This document shows positions 35,281-48,058 of a stretch of DNA of 64,000 nt, in pieces. The notes beneath the pieces were generated by a model. That model was given only the letters and a program-made list of their open reading frames with translations. It had not been told where the DNA came from and ran no database searches. The stretch's first letter is position 1; each line of letters begins with the position of its first letter. This DNA comes from Jatrophihabitans sp. (GTDB lineage Bacteria; Actinomycetota; Actinomycetes; Mycobacteriales; Jatrophihabitantaceae). A program made the position numbers and the translations under genes. Where the stretch lies: positions 1 to 64,000 of the forward strand of contig DASVQQ010000018.1 in the NCBI GenBank assembly GCA_036389035.1. The letters run 5' to 3'.

Positions 35281-35759
35281 TGCGAGGTGTCGGTGTCGTG
35301 CACGCTGGTCCACAGCACGGTGTTCCAGCTGGGCCGGTGATCAACCCGGGTGATCTTCTCGGCGGCCGCCGCGGCAGGCGGTTCGAGCGGGTTGCCGTGC
35401 GCGTCTAGCACGGTGTAGAGGGTGTCGCCGGGACGGATGTACTGCAACCGGATCCGCGCCTGCCTGGCCACGAAGGCCGGGTCCTGCCACTGCTCGCTCT
35501 GCTGCCGCAGCTCAGCGAGCTGGGCGTTGAGCTGGCGCTGCTGGCGCTCGGAGTCGGCGACCGAGGCCCGCCGGCTCAGGTAGGTCTGGAACGGCGAGGC
35601 CAGCACGACCACCAGGAACAGCGCCATCGCCGCCACCATCATCCGGCGGCCGGTCAACTTGGGCGCGCGCACCCAGGCCGGCCAGCGCCGGCCGGTCGGG
35701 GAAGCTCCGCCGGCCTGCCGTGGCCGGCCGGCCACCCGGGTCGGAGTTCGAGCTGCCAT
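35277..35759 (-). CDS. ftsB: Septum formation initiator (FtsB/DivIC family)
   Basis: A 160-residue bitopic protein. A basic cytoplasmic start (1-40) precedes a single transmembrane helix (MVAAMALFLVVVLASPF, 41-57), a coiled coil (about 70-105, ERQQRQLNAQLAELRQQSEQW) and the family's YIRPGDTLYTVL-type end (about 115). It is a divisome component that joins FtsL/FtsQ. It is the Rv1024 counterpart in the conserved order. It starts 3 nt after the eno stop and its stop overlaps DUF501 by 4 nt. Confidence 0.9.
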   Translation of the reverse strand: MAARTPTRVAGRPRQAGGASPTGRRWPAWVRAPKLTGRRMMVAAMALFLVVVLASPFQTYLSRRASVADSERQQRQLNAQLAELRQQSEQWQDPAFVARQARIRLQYIRPGDTLYTVLDAHGNPLEPPAAAAAEKITRVDHRPSWNTVLWTSVHDTDTSQ

Positions 35760-35762
35760 CGG

Positions 35763-37148
<1,386 letters not shown>

Positions 37149-37175
37149 TCGGGCGGCCCCGGCGATCCGGCGCAG

Positions 37176-37955
37176 CTACTCGCCCGTCGCGTTGTCCCGC
37201 CCGGCGGTCTCCCGGGCCCGGATGGCTCCGGCGTACTCGCGCGCGCTCTCGCGCAACGCCTGCTCCGGATCGACGCCGGCCCGCACCGCGCTGCCGACCA
37301 GGGCCAGCAGTTGATCACCGATCCCGTCGCCGGCCGGCGGCGCGACGGCCAGGCCGGCCCGCTCGGACCGGCTGACCAGCTTGGCGGCCAGGGCCAGCGC
37401 GGGTTGCCCCATCGCGATCCCGTCGGTCACCGACTCGCGCTGCTTCTCAGCCTTCTTGATCGCGTCCCAGTTGGTCTGCTGCTGGTCGGCCGAGGACGGA
37501 CCCTGCGCCCCGTTGCCCTGCGCCCCGTTGCCCTGCGCCCCGTTCCCCTGCGCCCCGTTGCCCTGCGCCCCGTTGCCCTGCGCCCCGTTGCCCTGCGCCC
37601 CGTCCTCGGACTCGGCGAAGACGTGCGGATGCCGGCGGACCAGCTTCGCGACCAGGTCGGCGGCGACGTCGTCGATGGTGAACCGCTGGCCGGTGGCGGC
37701 CTCTTCGGCCAGCCGGGCGTGAAAGAGCACTTGCAGCAGCAGGTCGCCGAGCTCCTCGCGCAGCGCTGCCAGGTCGGCTGTCTCGATCGCCTCGAGGGTC
37801 TCGTAGGCCTCCTCGATCAGGTACGGCGCCAGCGAGGAGTGGGTCTGCTCGGCATCCCAGGGGCAGCCGCCGGGCGAGCGCAGCCGGTCCATGATCTGGA
37901 CCGCCCGCACCAGTTGCGCGCCCGGTTCGCCGCCTTCGGCGCGGGCCCCGGTCAC
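37176..37955 (-). CDS. mazG: MazG-type nucleotide pyrophosphohydrolase with repeat insertion
   Basis: A 259-residue protein with a single MazG domain. EEAYETLEAIE and EELGDLLLQVLFHA (about 48-80) hold the Glu/Asp metal ligands (EExxE...ExxD). It hydrolyses NTPs or damaged dNTPs to NMP. After the domain's first half (residue about 118) lie seven (GNGAQ)-like repeats coded by a 15-bp tandem repeat; it then resumes with QQTNWDAIKKAEK. The two halves are those of normal mazG, so the repeat is an insertion in a loop. It starts with GTG overlapping the SurA-like stop (GTGA). Confidence 0.9.
   Translation of the reverse strand: MTGARAEGGEPGAQLVRAVQIMDRLRSPGGCPWDAEQTHSSLAPYLIEEAYETLEAIETADLAALREELGDLLLQVLFHARLAEEAATGQRFTIDDVAADLVAKLVRRHPHVFAESEDGAQGNGAQGNGAQGNGAQGNGAQGNGAQGNGAQGPSSADQQQTNWDAIKKAEKQRESVTDGIAMGQPALALAAKLVSRSERAGLAVAPPAGDGIGDQLLALVGSAVRAGVDPEQALRESAREYAGAIRARETAGRDNATGE
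37501..37605 (-). repeat. Seven 15-bp tandem repeats within mazG
   Basis: Units start every 15 bp from 37501; unit 3 has one change and the last unit two. They encode a NGAQG repeat in frame. Confidence 0.97.
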
Positions 37956-38572
37956 TGCTGGGTCGGCTGCGTCACGTCGCCGGGCAGGGTCTGGTCGAAG
38001 GACAGCACGGAGGGCAGTTGCTTCTTGCCCAGGTCCTTCACCGACAGGCTGCCCAGGTCCCAGCTGCCGTAGCGCGGGTTGATCGAGACCTTGTCCTTGA
38101 TCTTGGCCAGGGCGTCGTTGATCTGCTTGTCGGTGGTCAGCTTGGTCTGCAGCACGGCGATCAGCTGGCGATTGCGCAGCACCACCGGCTCGAACCGCTC
38201 GCTGAGGCCCGAGGCGACGATCTGCTGGGTCAGCTCGCGTTCGGTGGTGCCCTCCAGCGCTTTGGCCCTGCCGGCCGCGAGCTGGGCATCGGTCACCGGG
38301 GAGCCGGACGCGGCCAGCAGCAGCGGGAAGACCTCGTTGCGGACCAGGAACTGCAGGACGAAGTTCTTGGCGGGGGTGCTGGTGCCGCCCTGGCCCGGGA
38401 TCGGCTGCGCGTTGGCCGGCACGTAGCGCGAGAGCTCCTTCTCGGTGATCCGGTGACCGTCGACCACGGCGGCGGTGCCGGCCTTGGATTCACAACCCAT
38501 CAGCCCCAGGCAGCTGAGCACCAGCACCGGCAGCACGGCCAGCAAGCGGGGCCTTCCCGAACGGATCTTCAC
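37952..38572 (-). CDS. SurA-N-type foldase-like lipoprotein
   Basis: A 206-residue secreted protein. Signal peptide with lipobox LMGC (about residues 24-27 from GTG, after LLAVLPVLVLSCLG), then VVDGHRITEKELSRY as the SurA-N start and a helical chaperone domain to about 175. No PPIase domain is seen, so it is chaperone-like, not an isomerase. It likely sits on the outer face of the membrane. The GTG at 38570-38572 is chosen because GGAG lies 9 nt before it and the signal peptide begins there. It is divergent from the YjbR gene. Confidence 0.75.
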   Translation of the reverse strand: MKIRSGRPRLLAVLPVLVLSCLGLMGCESKAGTAAVVDGHRITEKELSRYVPANAQPIPGQGGTSTPAKNFVLQFLVRNEVFPLLLAASGSPVTDAQLAAGRAKALEGTTERELTQQIVASGLSERFEPVVLRNRQLIAVLQTKLTTDKQINDALAKIKDKVSINPRYGSWDLGSLSVKDLGKKQLPSVLSFDQTLPGDVTQPTQQ

Positions 38573-38697
38573 GTCTTCGATCTCCGAGTTCGTCTGCGGT
38601 GAGGGGCCGAGCGCCACCCATTTTGGCACGGTCGGATAAACGGCTGCCAAGGGCAGCGCGGCGGGCCGGCGCCGGCTGTGCTAAACCTGCTCCCGAG

Positions 38698-39042
38698 ATG
38701 GACAGCGACGACGCGATGCGCTACGCCCTCGGCAAGCCCGGCGCCTGGGCTGACAGCCCGTGGGGTGAGGACCACCACGTGGCCAAGGTCGGCCAGAAGA
38801 TCTTCCTGTTCCCCGGCAGCCGGGACGGCCGTCCCGCGATCACGGTCAAGAACACCGCCGAGGCCATCGAGGAGCTCAAGCAGCGCTTCAGCCCGGACGC
38901 CGGGCCCGCGCCCTACCTCAACAAGCGGCTGTGGGCCCAGCTCTACATCGACCGGGTGCCGGAGGAGGACGTCCGGGAGCTGATCGATGACTCCTACCGA
39001 CTGGTGGTCGCCAAGCTGCCGAAGTCCCAGCGGCCCGGCTGA
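38698..39042 (+). CDS. MmcQ/YjbR family protein
   Basis: A 114-residue protein of the YjbR DNA-binding-like fold. Shared features are WGEDHHVAKVGQKIFLF, then DGRPAITVKN and YLNKRLWAQLYIDRVPEEDVRELIDDSYRLVVAKL (in parts). The family is not assigned a firm role; members bind DNA or act as small cytosolic stress proteins. The ATG at 38698 is preferred, since the longer frame from 38599 crosses the divergent promoter region. Confidence 0.85.
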   Translation: MDSDDAMRYALGKPGAWADSPWGEDHHVAKVGQKIFLFPGSRDGRPAITVKNTAEAIEELKQRFSPDAGPAPYLNKRLWAQLYIDRVPEEDVRELIDDSYRLVVAKLPKSQRPG

Positions 39043-39102
39043 GGCGGCATCGGCTGGGAGCCGTGGGCAGAAGCCGATGGCAGGCGCGCTACCCTACCAA
39101 AT

Positions 39103-39150
39103 GTGGTGAAACCTCCAGAAACTCGAATGCTATCCGAGCGGTATGCCTGA
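39103..39150 (+). other. Candidate 15-residue leader ORF before the nuclease-like gene
   Basis: GTG GTG AAA... encodes VVKPPETRMLSERYA and stops at TGA 39148-39150, overlapping the ATG of the next gene (39143) by 8 nt. TACCCT (39090-39095) ends 7 nt before the first GTG, a leaderless pattern. This may couple translation. No Shine-Dalgarno precedes 39143. Confidence 0.35.
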
Positions 39151-40822
39151 CAAAGAGAGTGCAGTGTCTTTTGACGTGCCGGCTTCGATCCTCCGTGATC
39201 GAAAGTCCGTAGCCGCACCCCTTGCAAAAGTGTTGCCTCACAAGTTGGCCCTACCATTTGTCGAGCTCGTTACTAATGGCCAGATTCCGAGCGATCCCCA
39301 GTTGGCGAACTCCCTGGCGGTTTTTACAGCTGATAATGCCGAAGCGGCGATCTCTGCGCTGAACGCTGTTTCAGCGGCCTGTTTACTCGACGAAAAATTG
39401 ATCGGCAAGGCACTTACGGTTAACGCAACCACACGCGCGATTCTATCCGTAGGATCGAACAGGTTCCTCTGGACTCTTGGTGCGCGCGCCACTGGAGAAG
39501 ATACGTCACTCCGCGCCGTGAAATCTTTTTTCGAATCCGCCATAAAATGGTTAGCCGGCATCCAGGCAATGTCTTTGTTCGTATCGCCCGATCCAGGACT
39601 CGCGAGCGGTATCGCAGTTAACCCCGATCATGAACGCGTTCGACGAGTGTACTCCACTACGGTGCGCTTCTCTTGGGTGACTGAGTACCTGTGCAATGCC
39701 ATAGCTGACTGTGTGTCATTACTAGGAGACGGCACCCCTTTTCCGTCGGGTGCTTCCATAACTGAAGTCCTTTCCTACATCAAACGGATGCTCGTTGGCA
39801 TGGGCCACCTCCCCAATAGAGATCTTGAGGGCCTGTCGGAGGGTGCACGAGACTTACTGAGCGCTGCAAGCGTTCACCAGGGTCATCTGGCGAACATATC
39901 GAATTTCGCCGATGTATTTCTTTCCTCAGAAATTGAAAACCACCCGTTTATAGCGATAGGCGGTGAACCGCATCTGTTAGGTGTCCGTGAAGCGGCTGTG
40001 GGATTCGAACACGTCTTGTTCGAAATCGCTAGATCAACCTTAGGGGAAAAGCAACGGGGCGACTTGCTTGAGGCCGTGGTCAGTCGATGCATCGCAGACC
40101 TCGGTCCGGCAGAATTGACGCGTCTCCACCCTCCGATCGCAATTGAGATCTCCAAGCCACACGACCCAGGGGAAGTGGACTTCGCATTTGTGTCTTCGCC
40201 GTTGGCGATCATCGGAGAGTGTAAAGCTCGGTTGGTCACCAAGGAGAGTAGCTCCGTGATAAATGCATTCAGCGATCAGGTGGGGAAGGCCGCTGACCAA
40301 CTTCGGTCTCGACTCTTCGCATTCGCGCACGGATCGAAGCTTGTGTCGTCGCAAATTTCCTCTGTATCAGATATAGATTCCTCTGCTGCCATCGGCTTGG
40401 GCATCACCCTTCACCCCTACGCAACGGCAGTGTGGGACCGTGACGCATTGGAGGAGATAGATGCATTTGCTGCCGACCTGCTAGTGATGCCGATCCATCA
40501 GTTAATCATTTGGATTCACGCCATGAGGTCTGCAGAAGAGATCATCGACTACGCAGATGTAAGGTACCGGCTGCTATCAGCCGGTGCCGTGGTACACGAT
40601 GAGATAGATTTTTTAGCGTTCTTTATGCACCCTCAGCGAGGATCGCTGCTCGCCTCCTTCGAGGCCATTGCTGAAGGCAACCGCCTGATTATTAGGCCCC
40701 TCAGCGTGCCCACCCCTTGGGCCTTACAGATAAAGAAGCCTGAGTCTGCGGAGGCATGGGTAGCGGCCTTACAGGAGATCATGATGAGCGAGCTATGGGC
40801 ACCGTCGCCAAATCGGACGTAG
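39143..40822 (+). CDS. Putative PD-(D/E)XK nuclease-like protein of foreign origin
   Basis: A 559-residue protein that I cannot assign to a named family. A likely restriction-endonuclease-like core lies at about residues 305-400: GDLLEAVVSR (Glu310), then PGEVDFAF (Asp346) and IIGECKAR (Glu359, Lys361), the D...ExK pattern. The first 300 and last 150 residues are helical and hydrophobic without clear membrane segments or signal. GC (about 52 %) and codon use (many ATA, TTA, AGA, CGA) differ strongly from both neighbours, so it was probably acquired recently. It breaks the mfd-mazG synteny. It may be a defence or modification-dependent nuclease, but no partner is certain. Confidence 0.6.
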   Translation: MPDKESAVSFDVPASILRDRKSVAAPLAKVLPHKLALPFVELVTNGQIPSDPQLANSLAVFTADNAEAAISALNAVSAACLLDEKLIGKALTVNATTRAILSVGSNRFLWTLGARATGEDTSLRAVKSFFESAIKWLAGIQAMSLFVSPDPGLASGIAVNPDHERVRRVYSTTVRFSWVTEYLCNAIADCVSLLGDGTPFPSGASITEVLSYIKRMLVGMGHLPNRDLEGLSEGARDLLSAASVHQGHLANISNFADVFLSSEIENHPFIAIGGEPHLLGVREAAVGFEHVLFEIARSTLGEKQRGDLLEAVVSRCIADLGPAELTRLHPPIAIEISKPHDPGEVDFAFVSSPLAIIGECKARLVTKESSSVINAFSDQVGKAADQLRSRLFAFAHGSKLVSSQISSVSDIDSSAAIGLGITLHPYATAVWDRDALEEIDAFAADLLVMPIHQLIIWIHAMRSAEEIIDYADVRYRLLSAGAVVHDEIDFLAFFMHPQRGSLLASFEAIAEGNRLIIRPLSVPTPWALQIKKPESAEAWVAALQEIMMSELWAPSPNRT

Positions 40823-40839
40823 CGAATGCCAGTCGGGGG

Positions 40840-40974
40840 CTGGCCGCCCGAACTCGACCTTGACCCAACTGCCGTCCGGCTTCACCACACCCTTGGGACA
40901 GGCGGCCGCCGAAGCCCACCCAGGCGATGTGGCCGGGCTGCTAGCCGCCCAGCAGGTTGCCGGCGCCGGGATCT
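40840..40974 (-). pseudogene. mfd: Fragmented remnant of mfd (two pieces of its 3' part)
   Basis: Bases 40840-40910 align with 43485-43555 of the real mfd (its C-terminal end) at roughly 85 % identity, and 40911-40974 align with about 43972-44037 at over 90 %. The two pieces lie in the same order and direction, but 416 bp of mfd are missing between them. No long frame remains. It marks an old duplication or recombination scar beside the island. Confidence 0.85.
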
Positions 40975-41106
40975 CTTGCCCGATCCCGGCGGGGACACCA
41001 GCACCGCTTTACCGGTGCGTCTGACCGCGGCGATCGTCTCGGGCAGCACCGCCCGAACCGGGAGATCCGCGCCGGGCACGTCGGGCGGTGGCAGCAAGGA
41101 CGGCAC
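40975..41106 (-). pseudogene. 5' fragment of an HrpB-like ATP-dependent helicase gene
   Basis: From GTG at 41104-41106 the minus strand reads about 44 residues: LPVRAVLPETIAAVRRTGKA, then VLVSPPGSGK, the N-terminus and Walker A of HrpB-type DEAH helicases. Straight after GSGK the sequence becomes the mfd remnant, so the gene is truncated. TAGCGT (41113-41118 on the minus strand) ends 6 nt before the GTG, a leaderless promoter that survived. Confidence 0.7.
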
Positions 41107-41135
41107 ACCCAGACGCTAGCCGTGCCGCGCCCGGG

Positions 41136-43319
41136 TCAGGGGCCGTCCTGTGAGGCTGCCCGCTCCTGCGACAACTCAGACAAGGCGTCGGTCAACAACG
41201 CGACCAGCGCCTCGTGCTGCACGTCCGCCGAGGACCACATCTGCTCATCCGAGCCGTCCAGCGCTCTGGCGGCGAGCCCGGCCTTGCTGTCGATCAACTC
41301 AGCGATCCTGCTGTCGATGGTCCGCGCGGCGATGATGCGCCACGCGGTGACGGGTTCGGTCTGACCGATGCGGTGGCTGCGGTCGATGGCCTGGGTCTGC
41401 TCCGCGTCGGTCCAGGACAGCTCGGCCAGCACGATGTTGGAGGCGACCTGCAGGTTGATGCCGACGCCGGCCGCCGTCAGGGAGCAGACCGCGATGGCGA
41501 CCTCCGGATCGTTGACGAAGGCGTCGATGTTCTTCTGCCGCGACCCCGGCGTCTGGCCGCCCCGGATCGATGAATAGCGGATCCCCTGCCTGGCGAAGGC
41601 CTCCTCGGCGACGTCCATGACGTCGACGTGCTTGGCGAAGAAGACGACTTTGCCGGCGCTGCGCGCGAGCTGTGCCGCGTAGTCGGCGGCGAGGCCGGCC
41701 TTCGCCTGGCCGATGCGTCGCATCATGCTGAACACGTTCTCGCCGGTCTTCGTGGTGCTCGCGTCCTTCTGCTCCCAGGTGGCCACCTTGCGCACCAGGT
41801 CGTGGTCGATGCCACCGTCGACACCGTCGGCGCCGGACCGGCGGTTCGCCAGTGCGGTCAGGTACCGCGACACCAGCCGGTTGGCGAGGTCGCGCTCCGC
41901 CGCCCGGATCGAACGGCCGACCTTCTCGTCGAGCTCGACGGGCAGGTCAGCGGTGCGTCGGGCAGGGAGGTCCGCAGCCACGTCGACTTTGCGTCGCCGG
42001 ACGATGCCGAGGTCGATCACGCACTTGCGGGCGGCGGAGTGAAACCCCGGGTCCGCCGGGGTCAGGCCGGTCTTCTCGAGGGCGTTCATCAGCTCGCCGA
42101 GCGGCTCGGTCGCGTCGATCCAGCCGAGAAACTGCCAGATCGCCCGGAAGTCCTCGATGTCATTTATCAGCGGGGTGCCGGTGAGGGCCATCAGCAGGGG
42201 GCGCGGCGTGCGGGCCCGGATGCGCTCGGAGAGCTCCAGGACGTGCTGGGAGCGTTGGGAAGCCTTGTTCTTGATGAAGTGCGCCTCGTCGACGACCATG
42301 CCGCGGAAGCCGAAGTCGCCGAACCAGCCCACGTGCCGGTCGAGCACCTCGTAGTTGACGACGACGATGTCGGCGAAGCCGTCGACCGTGTCACCGTTGC
42401 CCTGTACCACGGTGGCCGAGCGGTTCGGTATCCACAGACCAGCCTCGCGTACCCAGTTGGTCTTCACGACGCTCGGCACGACGACCAGCAGCGGGTAGGC
42501 GTTCGCGGCCTCCGCGGCGAGCAGCGCCTGAGCCGTCTTGCCCAGGCCGGGCTCGTCGGCGAGCAAGAAGGTCCGGTGACCGGCCGCGGCGGCGGCGACC
42601 AGCCGCACCTGGTGCGGCATCAGCTCCCGGTTCCCCGGCACGCGCCGAGGGGCCGGCGCCGGCAGGGCCATGCACGCCGGGGCTCCCGGCTCGGCACGTT
42701 CGAAGGAGTTGAGGAGCGGGTTGAGCAGCTCCCAACCGGCCAGGCGGCGTGGGCCGACCGTGCTCGGTCGAACCGAGGAGAAGTCCGGGGCCAGGAACGG
42801 GCTGGCCAGCTGTCGAGAGACGACCGACCGGGGCACGACCCGACGCTCGGCGCCGGCCGAAGCCGCGGGCTCGGTGGGCGCGGTCTCCTCGGGGGCCGGC
42901 TCCATGCCCACCGCCCTGAGCATGTCCCGCTTGAGCGACTTGGCCGCGGCGGGGACAACGGCGTCCTCGGCGAGGAGCGCGAGGAGCGAGGGGTCGCGTA
43001 CGGCGGTCTTCGCCAGGATCGTCGCGATCCCGTCCAGGCGCTTGAGCTGCTCGGCCCGGTGAGTCTGGCTGCTGGTGAGCTCCCGCCTGACTCGGGCGTT
43101 CTCCTCGCGCAGCAGCAGTGCGACGACCTGGAACTTCGTGCGCACCGCGGGCGTCACGCGGCGACGCTCGACCGTTGCCTCCACCTCGCGGACGGCGCGG
43201 GCCAGCACCGAGATGACGTCCTCGGGGGCGGGGCCGCGTCGCTGCTTTCGCGAAGCGGTACGGCGACCGTCCGCCTGACGCCGGCCTGGTCGAGCCACAG
43301 ACTTCTCCTCTTCGAACAC
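41136..43319 (-). CDS. SNF2-family DEAH helicase/translocase
   Basis: A 727-residue protein. Residues 1-240 are a basic, helix-rich N-terminus of no known domain. The RecA-like motor follows: Walker A DEPGLGKT (about 253-260), VVPSVVKTNWVREA, DEAH (about 345), LTGTPLIND (about 370), and in the second lobe VVFFAKHVDVMD, SLTAAGVGINLQ and QAIDRSHRIGQ. These are SNF2 motifs I-VI, intact, so an ATP-dependent DNA translocase is likely. Its GC matches the chromosome, unlike the nuclease gene. It lies between direct repeats of mfd (the remnant and the true gene). It might remodel DNA in repair or defence. Confidence 0.85.
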   Translation of the reverse strand: MFEEEKSVARPGRRQADGRRTASRKQRRGPAPEDVISVLARAVREVEATVERRRVTPAVRTKFQVVALLLREENARVRRELTSSQTHRAEQLKRLDGIATILAKTAVRDPSLLALLAEDAVVPAAAKSLKRDMLRAVGMEPAPEETAPTEPAASAGAERRVVPRSVVSRQLASPFLAPDFSSVRPSTVGPRRLAGWELLNPLLNSFERAEPGAPACMALPAPAPRRVPGNRELMPHQVRLVAAAAAGHRTFLLADEPGLGKTAQALLAAEAANAYPLLVVVPSVVKTNWVREAGLWIPNRSATVVQGNGDTVDGFADIVVVNYEVLDRHVGWFGDFGFRGMVVDEAHFIKNKASQRSQHVLELSERIRARTPRPLLMALTGTPLINDIEDFRAIWQFLGWIDATEPLGELMNALEKTGLTPADPGFHSAARKCVIDLGIVRRRKVDVAADLPARRTADLPVELDEKVGRSIRAAERDLANRLVSRYLTALANRRSGADGVDGGIDHDLVRKVATWEQKDASTTKTGENVFSMMRRIGQAKAGLAADYAAQLARSAGKVVFFAKHVDVMDVAEEAFARQGIRYSSIRGGQTPGSRQKNIDAFVNDPEVAIAVCSLTAAGVGINLQVASNIVLAELSWTDAEQTQAIDRSHRIGQTEPVTAWRIIAARTIDSRIAELIDSKAGLAARALDGSDEQMWSSADVQHEALVALLTDALSELSQERAASQDGP

Positions 43320-43395
43320 CCGGCACGGTGCCCGGGCAAGAATTCCACACCTACCCTCGGTCAGGCGATGACTGTTCCGCCAGGAACCGGGCTGT

Positions 43396-46998
<3,603 letters not shown>

Positions 46999-47074
46999 GG
47001 GACGAGCTTACGTCCCAGCTCCGACAGCTCTCCACCACCGGCGGCGGTCGCGGCAAAAGCGCAATGTCAAACGC

Positions 47075-47104
47075 TTGTAAATTGATGCTCCTGACCGCTA
47101 CATT
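47075..47104 (+). promoter_or_regulatory. Candidate promoter of the surface protein gene
   Basis: TTGTAA (47075-47080), an 18-nt spacer and TACATT (47099-47104), upstream of the ATG at 47130, in a relatively AT-rich stretch. Confidence 0.5.
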
Positions 47105-47129
47105 ACGGTCGCGGATTCGGGGGAATCAG

Positions 47130-47933
47130 ATGCGCGGTCCATCGGGCGTAAAAAGCACGCCCAGACTAGTTCTTCAGTACGGGACCGGCGACGGCTCCCG
47201 ACTTCGCGCATTCTCCAGGCCGGTGACCGGCAGCCTGGTGCTGCTGGCCGGCTGGTGGCTCACCGCCGGCAGCGCGCTCGCGGCAAGCTATCCACCCGCG
47301 ATGGGCTGCGCGGTCTCAGGCAACGCGCCGGCCGGCGCCGGAGTGCTCGAGGTGCGTGGGATGGGCTTTCGGGCCGGCTCCGCGGTGCTGGTCAGCGTGG
47401 CCGGATCGCGGGCCGGCCGGGCCGTGGCCGACCGCGCCGGCTCGTTCGAGGCGGGGTGGCTGATAGCTAACCTGACATCCGGCGCCACGGTGACCGCCAC
47501 CGACGCCTCGTGCACCGTGACCAGCGTGCTGTCGATCGAGAATCACCAGTCCGAGCAAGGTAACACCGCGCTGCCACCAGCCACGCCCGGCGGCGGCTCG
47601 GCACCCGGACCGGCCACCCCGACGACGCCGGCCAAGCCGGCCAAGCCAGCCAAGACGGCCAAGCCCCGTCCGGCGCCGGTCCTGCCCGGCCCGGGCGCCC
47701 GCCCTGAGCCGACGCCACCGGCGCGCCAGAGCGACCCGGTCGCCGCCGCGATCCCTTCGATCCCGCTCACCGGGCTGCCTCCGCAACTGTTCCTGGGACT
47801 GACCGGCGCACTGCTGCTGGCCGGCGTGGGGCTGACCGGCCTGACCGGGCGGCTGGGCCATCGCGGCGAGCGCCGGCCCGCCCCGACAAGCTCGGTGTCG
47901 AGCACGCTGCCGGCGACCCCGGGCAATGCGTGA
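47130..47933 (+). CDS. Predicted surface-anchored protein with LPXTG-like end
   Basis: A 267-residue protein. The signal peptide is at about residues 30-52 (VTGSLVLLAGWWLTAGSALAA). A beta-rich, short domain follows (about 55-150, two Cys: GCAVSG and SCTV). A Pro/Ala/Lys-rich linker covers about 160-210. The end has SIPLTG followed by a hydrophobic helix (LPPQLFLGLTGALLLAGVGL) and a basic tail, the order of a sortase signal or a membrane anchor. IPLTG deviates from LPXTG. The ATG is preferred because GGGGGAAT precedes it. Confidence 0.68.
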   Translation: MRGPSGVKSTPRLVLQYGTGDGSRLRAFSRPVTGSLVLLAGWWLTAGSALAASYPPAMGCAVSGNAPAGAGVLEVRGMGFRAGSAVLVSVAGSRAGRAVADRAGSFEAGWLIANLTSGATVTATDASCTVTSVLSIENHQSEQGNTALPPATPGGGSAPGPATPTTPAKPAKPAKTAKPRPAPVLPGPGARPEPTPPARQSDPVAAAIPSIPLTGLPPQLFLGLTGALLLAGVGLTGLTGRLGHRGERRPAPTSSVSSTLPATPGNA

Positions 47934-48058
47934 CAGAGAAAGTGACCTGCAGTGATCGATATGGCCCATAAACACTGACCGAACGTAATTAACTTTAAAA
48001 TCACAGGGTAAATTCGCGGCTGACTCATGCACCTCGCCAGCCATCTGAAGGGGTGAGC

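Noticed and set aside
37501..37605. Regular 15-bp repeats that could be taken for a CRISPR array
   Set aside because: There are no spacers; the units are head-to-tail and lie in frame inside mazG.
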